NCBI GenBank assembly: GCA_903958115.1
Contig: CAJBRS010000112.1
Location: 1-8,275 of the forward strand
Direction of reading: 5' to 3'
DNA from: an uncultured bacterium
GTDB lineage: Bacteria > Patescibacteriota > Minisyncoccia > Phycocordibacterales > CAWITU01
DNA: 8,275 nt
Shown here piece by piece: positions 5,609 to 8,275 of this stretch. The notes under the pieces are model-generated. The model was given only the letters and a program-made list of their open reading frames with translations, was not told the origin of the DNA and made no database searches. The translations under genes and the position numbers were made by a program. Each line of letters starts with the position of its first letter. Within the stretch, counting starts at the first letter, position 1.

Positions 5609-6063
5609 TCTTCCAAAAAGTGATTTATATCTTTTATAATTTCATCGAGCCGATGATTACTTTTGATATAGTATTTACTCACTCCCATTTCAGTATATGA
5701 TTTTATTGTCTCCACTCCTTCGGAGTTTGAGACTACAAATATAGGTATTTTCTTCCATCGTCCACCATTTTTCCTTATTTTTTTTAGGAAATCGAGACCG
5801 TTTTCTTTCCCCACCAAATTATGATCAAGCCAAATCGCATCAATTTTTTCTAAACCTTCAAGATAATCAAGGGCTTGTTTAATACTAACAGCGGCAATAA
5901 CCCCTAAACCTTTTTTCTCAAGACCCGCATTAAATACCTGATCTACACTACGCGCAGAGATGACACCGAAACCGTTTTTTTCGAGTCTAGAATTTACCAC
6001 CTCAAGTAGTGGCCGTTCATCTTCTATTACTAAAATTGTTTTCTTTTTTGTATTTTTTGTCAT
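5605..6063 (-). CDS. Stand-alone receiver-domain response regulator with internal 21-residue duplication
   Basis: The 152-residue protein is a CheY-like receiver without an output domain. Visible are the acidic pocket E14-D15 (VIEDE), the phospho-acceptor D80 in AIWLDHNL, S112 in VVSNS and K134 in YIKSN. It is clearly paralogous to the upstream neighbour (shared TILV-EDERPL, LEKNGF-VI-AR, AIWLDH, WKK-P-F-VSN, GVSKY--K, HRLDEI). Unlike the neighbour it has an extra 21-residue unit: residues 24-44 are repeated as 45-65 with 11 of 21 identical, placed between the first helix and the next helix of the fold. The proline normally following the phospho-acceptor segment (LP in the neighbour) is V84. 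It is the last gene of the signalling operon, 4 bases after the preceding stop, with no ribosome site of its own, so translational coupling is likely. Its stop overlaps that of the sigma gene. Confidence 0.92.
   Translation of the reverse strand: MTKNTKKKTILVIEDERPLLEVVNSRLEKNGFGVISARSVDQVFNAGLEKKGLGVIAAVSIKQALDYLEGLEKIDAIWLDHNLVGKENGLDFLKKIRKNGGRWKKIPIFVVSNSEGVETIKSYTEMGVSKYYIKSNHRLDEIIKDINHFLED
5869..5994 (-). repeat. Tandem 63-base in-frame duplication inside the receiver gene
   Basis: Two adjacent 63-base units, 5932-5994 (first in the protein) and 5869-5931, align without gaps at 39 of 63 positions by eye. The encoded 21-residue units share N--LEK-G-GVI-A-S--Q. The divergence shows that the duplication is not recent, or that it has been under selection to differ. 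The paralogue at 6068-6472 has only one unit. Confidence 0.85.
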
Positions 6064-6067
6064 TTTT

Positions 6068-6472
6068 CTATTTTTCTGGATTATCTAGAAAGTCAGCTAT
6101 CTCAGTGACTATCTCGTCAAGTCGATGATCTGCTTTAACACAGTATTTACTGACTCCCAACCGTAAATAAGATCTGACATTATTATTACTAGCAGTATTG
6201 GAGACAATAAAGACTGGAAGTTTTTTCCATTTACTATCAGGACTTTTTAGCATTGCGACAAAATCGAGTCCAGTCTTATCACCAGGCAAATAATGATCGA
6301 GCCAAATTGCTTCAATATTATTGATCTCTTCTAAATAACGTGCGGCTTGCTCGACAGTGCGCGCTGTAATAACATCAAATCCATTTTTCTCTAGCTTTGT
6401 CTCAATGGCCTGCACCAAAGGTCTTTCATCCTCAACAACCAATATGGTTCTATTTTTAGTTTTGCTTTTCAT
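6068..6472 (-). CDS. Stand-alone receiver-domain response regulator
   Basis: This 134-residue single receiver domain has E14-D15 (VVEDE), phospho-acceptor D59 in AIWLDHYLPGD, S91 in IVSNT and K113 in CVKAD. The C-terminal helix RLDEIVTEIADFL completes the fold; there is no DNA-binding or enzymatic output. It is probably a phosphoryl shuttle or a protein-interaction switch for the kinase encoded just upstream. The AIWLDH form, with His after the phospho-acceptor, is shared with the next gene and suggests a gene duplication within the operon. It starts 24 bases after the kinase stop. No Shine-Dalgarno is visible, but TGT-TATAGT (6482-6490) could be an internal extended -10 promoter. Confidence 0.94.
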   Translation of the reverse strand: MKSKTKNRTILVVEDERPLVQAIETKLEKNGFDVITARTVEQAARYLEEINNIEAIWLDHYLPGDKTGLDFVAMLKSPDSKWKKLPVFIVSNTASNNNVRSYLRLGVSKYCVKADHRLDEIVTEIADFLDNPEK

Positions 6473-6481
6473 AATATATTG

Positions 6482-6490
6482 ACTATAACA
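6482..6490 (-). promoter_or_regulatory. Possible internal extended -10 promoter before the second receiver gene
   Basis: On the minus strand TGT precedes TATAGT (five of six to consensus), ending 9 bases before the ATG at 6472. It lies in the only intergenic gap of the operon longer than a few bases and could give extra, nearly leaderless, transcription of the two receiver genes. Confidence 0.35.
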
Positions 6491-6496
6491 CGCTAA

Positions 6497-7861
6497 TTAC
6501 TTCCTTGTTTCTCTAAGTGGTAAGACTACAAAAAATGTGGACCCTTTATTCTCATCCGATTCAAACCAAATTTTTCCTTTTGCCTGTTCGACAATGGACT
6601 TAGCGATATACAGACCTAGACCTGTACCTTCGGTATCCTTTCCTATCACATTGTCCGCCCGAAACAACTTCGTAAAAATTTTATTATGTTGATTTTTGGG
6701 TATGCCATAGCCAGTGTCAGAGATTTTTAAAATTACGTTCTTTTTGTTGTCTAAAAAAAGTGAGACCTCTACCCTGCCTTTATCTGGGGTATATTTTATG
6801 GCATTAGATAATAGATTTTGTATTACCATGCGTAAGAGCTTGGGGTCTGCCTGCATAAGGGGAATATTATCTTCAAATGAAGACAGAAAGGTTATTTTTT
6901 TATCATCAATCTGTGGTTTCTGTTCTTCAACCACACTCCGAACAAGCCTGACTATATTGGTCGACTTCAACTCCACAATAAATGTCCCCATCTCGATACG
7001 AGAAACATCAAGAAGAGTATTCACTAGCTCAACCATCCTCTGATTGCCTCTGTAAATTTCTTCAAGATATTTTTTTTGATTTGATGTTACTTCACCAGCA
7101 TCTCCAGCCAAAAGCATCTCGCTATACCAATTCACAGTAGAAAGTGGCGTACGAAGCTGATGAGAAGCAAGGGAGACGAATTCAGTCTTAGCCTTATCAA
7201 TTTCTTTTTCTTTTGTAATATCTCTAAAAACCTCTACGGCTCCAACGATTTTTCCACCAAGGACAACTGGTGCCACAATACTACTTGTCGGAAAACGACT
7301 TTTGTCCTTACGAATGTAATAAAAAGGATTAGTCAGGTCGGCTACAAACTTCTGGCCAGAAAGAACTTGTGTCAATATTCTTTCCTCAAACAAAACCTTA
7401 ATACCATTTTGATCTTCTCTAGGAACAACTTGCACCATACTTTTACCAAGCACCTCTCCAGACTTCCAGCCAAGCATCTCTTCAAAAGATTTATTTATGT
7501 AACTTATCTTTCCGTCTTTATCTACCACCACTAGTCCATCCCCAATACTTGTGAGAATAGCCTCGGTTCTAGATCTTATTTGTTCTAAATCTTTAGTACG
7601 TGCCAAGACTTTATTTTCAAGTGTCTCTGACATCTTTTTGAGTTGCTTAGCTGTTATCACAAGCTTACGCCTAGCGACTTCTTTTTCTTTTGCAATCACC
7701 GCTAGTTTTCTAGCTGTCACCACAAGACTTCGTCTAGCACTTTCTTTTTCTTTTGCGGTCACTGCCAACTGTCTTGCCGTTATGACAAGTTTTCGTCTAA
7801 TAGCTTCTTTTTCTCTAGCCAGAATCTCCAATTTTAAGGCTATTTTCTTTTCTTCATTCAT
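6497..7861 (-). CDS. Soluble PAS-containing sensor histidine kinase with repeated N-terminal coiled coil
   Basis: The 454-residue protein has no membrane segment. Residues about 1-98 are a charged coiled coil containing three tandem 21-residue repeats (15-77). A PAS domain follows (about 97-216: AILTSIGDGLVVVD, GKISYINKSFEEMLGW, then RDITKEKE). The HisKA dimerisation domain has phospho-acceptor H234 in SLASHQLRTPL. The HATPase_c domain shows the N box NLLSNAIKY (349-357), G1 box DTGYGI (382-387), an F box near FTKLFRAD and G2 box GTGLGL (412-417). All catalytic motifs are intact. The residue after the histidine is Gln rather than the commoner Glu/Asp. The kinase should autophosphorylate in response to a cytoplasmic cue sensed by PAS and signal to the flanking receivers. 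It starts 5 bases after the upstream receiver stop, with only A-residues between, so it is probably translationally coupled. Confidence 0.96.
   Translation of the reverse strand: MNEEKKIALKLEILAREKEAIRRKLVITARQLAVTAKEKESARRSLVVTARKLAVIAKEKEVARRKLVITAKQLKKMSETLENKVLARTKDLEQIRSRTEAILTSIGDGLVVVDKDGKISYINKSFEEMLGWKSGEVLGKSMVQVVPREDQNGIKVLFEERILTQVLSGQKFVADLTNPFYYIRKDKSRFPTSSIVAPVVLGGKIVGAVEVFRDITKEKEIDKAKTEFVSLASHQLRTPLSTVNWYSEMLLAGDAGEVTSNQKKYLEEIYRGNQRMVELVNTLLDVSRIEMGTFIVELKSTNIVRLVRSVVEEQKPQIDDKKITFLSSFEDNIPLMQADPKLLRMVIQNLLSNAIKYTPDKGRVEVSLFLDNKKNVILKISDTGYGIPKNQHNKIFTKLFRADNVIGKDTEGTGLGLYIAKSIVEQAKGKIWFESDENKGSTFFVVLPLRETRK
7631..7819 (-). repeat. Three tandem 63-base repeats encoding 21-residue coiled-coil units
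   Basis: The units 7757-7819, 7694-7756 and 7631-7693 encode residues 15-35, 36-56 and 57-77 of the histidine kinase. The protein consensus is A-(R/K)-EKE-x-x-RR-x-LV-x-TA-(R/K)-x-L, 21 residues, i.e. three heptads. The units are diverged at the DNA level but gap-free. A longer unit array of this kind is known in other PAS kinases as a rigid linker; the copy number may vary between relatives. Confidence 0.88.
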
Positions 7862-7866
7862 TTTTT

Positions 7867-8235
7867 TTATTTCAAAAGCTCTATTACTCGATTAACAATG
7901 ACAGCAATTGGTGTATTGGACTTAATAAAAAACTCTTTCACCCCGAACTCTTTGGTGCGCTTCATATCACCATGTTGACTCAAATTAGAAAGGACTAGAA
8001 CAGGAGTCTCTATTTTTCTTTTTTTTAAAGTCTCCAGTACAACAAAACCATCCATCTTAGGCATTATCAGATCAAGAAGTATAAGTGCGAAAGATTCCTT
8101 TTGAAGGATAGTAATCCCATCGGCACCATTAAAGACTGTCGCGACCTCAAAGCCTGAATGTGTAAGCTTGAGCTCCAGAGCACGAGCCAATGTCTTTTCG
8201 TCTTCAATAATTAAGATCTTTTTGGATATTTTCAT
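7867..8235 (-). CDS. Stand-alone CheY-like receiver-domain response regulator
   Basis: The 122-residue single receiver domain has E11-D12 (IIEDE), phospho-acceptor D55 in LILLDLIMPKMDG, S83 in VLSNL and K105 in FIKSN. It is the canonical CheY length with no output domain. It is less similar to the two downstream receivers than they are to each other, and it keeps the standard DxxMPxMDG form. It is the first visible gene of the four-gene operon and abuts the kinase gene, which makes the kinase its likely phosphodonor. There is no Shine-Dalgarno before the ATG. A TGG-TGTAAT extended -10-like element ends 6 bases upstream, near the window edge. Confidence 0.95.
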   Translation of the reverse strand: MKISKKILIIEDEKTLARALELKLTHSGFEVATVFNGADGITILQKESFALILLDLIMPKMDGFVVLETLKKRKIETPVLVLSNLSQHGDMKRTKEFGVKEFFIKSNTPIAVIVNRVIELLK

Positions 8236-8241
8236 ATTTAA

Positions 8242-8250
8242 ATTACACCA
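8242..8250 (-). promoter_or_regulatory. Possible extended -10 promoter of the signalling operon
   Basis: On the minus strand TGG precedes TGTAAT (five of six to consensus), ending 6 bases before the ATG at 8235, consistent with a leaderless operon transcript. No clear -35 is seen in the remaining 25 bases of the window. A gene further upstream could also feed the operon. Confidence 0.35.
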
Positions 8251-8275
8251 AGAACAGCAATCATATCACCTTGCC

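Noticed and set aside
7551..7895. Plus-strand 114-residue ORF opposite the kinase N-terminus
   Set aside because: It is the antisense of the repeated coiled-coil segment; the repeats keep another frame open. It has no ribosome site and the kinase on the other strand is certain.
1..8275. Mobile element, CRISPR array or defence island
   Set aside because: No transposase, integrase, terminal inverted repeats, regularly spaced repeats or nuclease genes are visible. The only repeats are in-frame ones inside coding regions and the terminator hairpins.

Overview
The window looks like a piece of an AT-rich genome of the Candidate Phyla Radiation (Patescibacteria, most likely a Paceibacteria/Parcubacteria lineage). 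This is inference from protein style, not from a marker gene. The clues are a secreted protein whose peptidoglycan-binding domain has the 'LQ-FL, YP-GLVTGYFG, T-AV--FQ, GL, G-VGP' signature common in those genomes, several stand-alone receiver domains with 'LSN/VSN' and 'KSN/KAD' signatures, very small proteins, and a tidy hairpin terminator after almost every gene. No rRNA, tRNA, CRISPR array, insertion sequence or integrase is visible.

Left part (1-2670). Four genes lie on the minus strand, mostly as single units with their own hairpins: a stand-alone GAF-domain protein (73-567), an unrecognised 81-residue protein with three cysteines and a textbook Shine-Dalgarno site (670-915), a membrane-anchored protein with a calcium-binding-like DxNGDGxDD motif (1006-1563), and aspartate-semialdehyde dehydrogenase asd (1659-2666).

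Middle (2670-5092). asd is divergent from a nitronate monooxygenase/FabK-type flavoprotein (2779-3876), and their promoters overlap in a 112-base gap. A 45-residue lysine-rich small protein follows (3985-4122), enclosed by two strong terminators. Next come a secreted peptidoglycan-binding plus fibronectin-III protein on the minus strand (4185-4826) and a 266-base divergent intergenic region.

Right part (5093-8275). An ECF-type sigma factor (5093-5608, plus) runs tail to tail, with overlapping stop codons, into a four-gene minus-strand signalling operon. In transcription order this is a receiver (7867-8235), a soluble coiled-coil/PAS histidine kinase (6497-7861), a second receiver (6068-6472) and a third receiver (5605-6063). 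No receiver carries an output domain and the kinase has no membrane segment, so this is a cytoplasmic phosphorelay whose output is not encoded in cis. The adjacent ECF sigma factor is the only visible transcription factor.

Points worth a second look. The last receiver carries an in-frame 21-residue (63-base) tandem duplication inside its fold that its neighbouring paralogue lacks, and the kinase in the same operon has three tandem 21-residue (63-base) repeats in its coiled coil. Five genes have a -10-like hexamer only 6-8 bases upstream of the ATG and no Shine-Dalgarno, suggesting leaderless mRNAs, whereas three others have clear Shine-Dalgarno sites.
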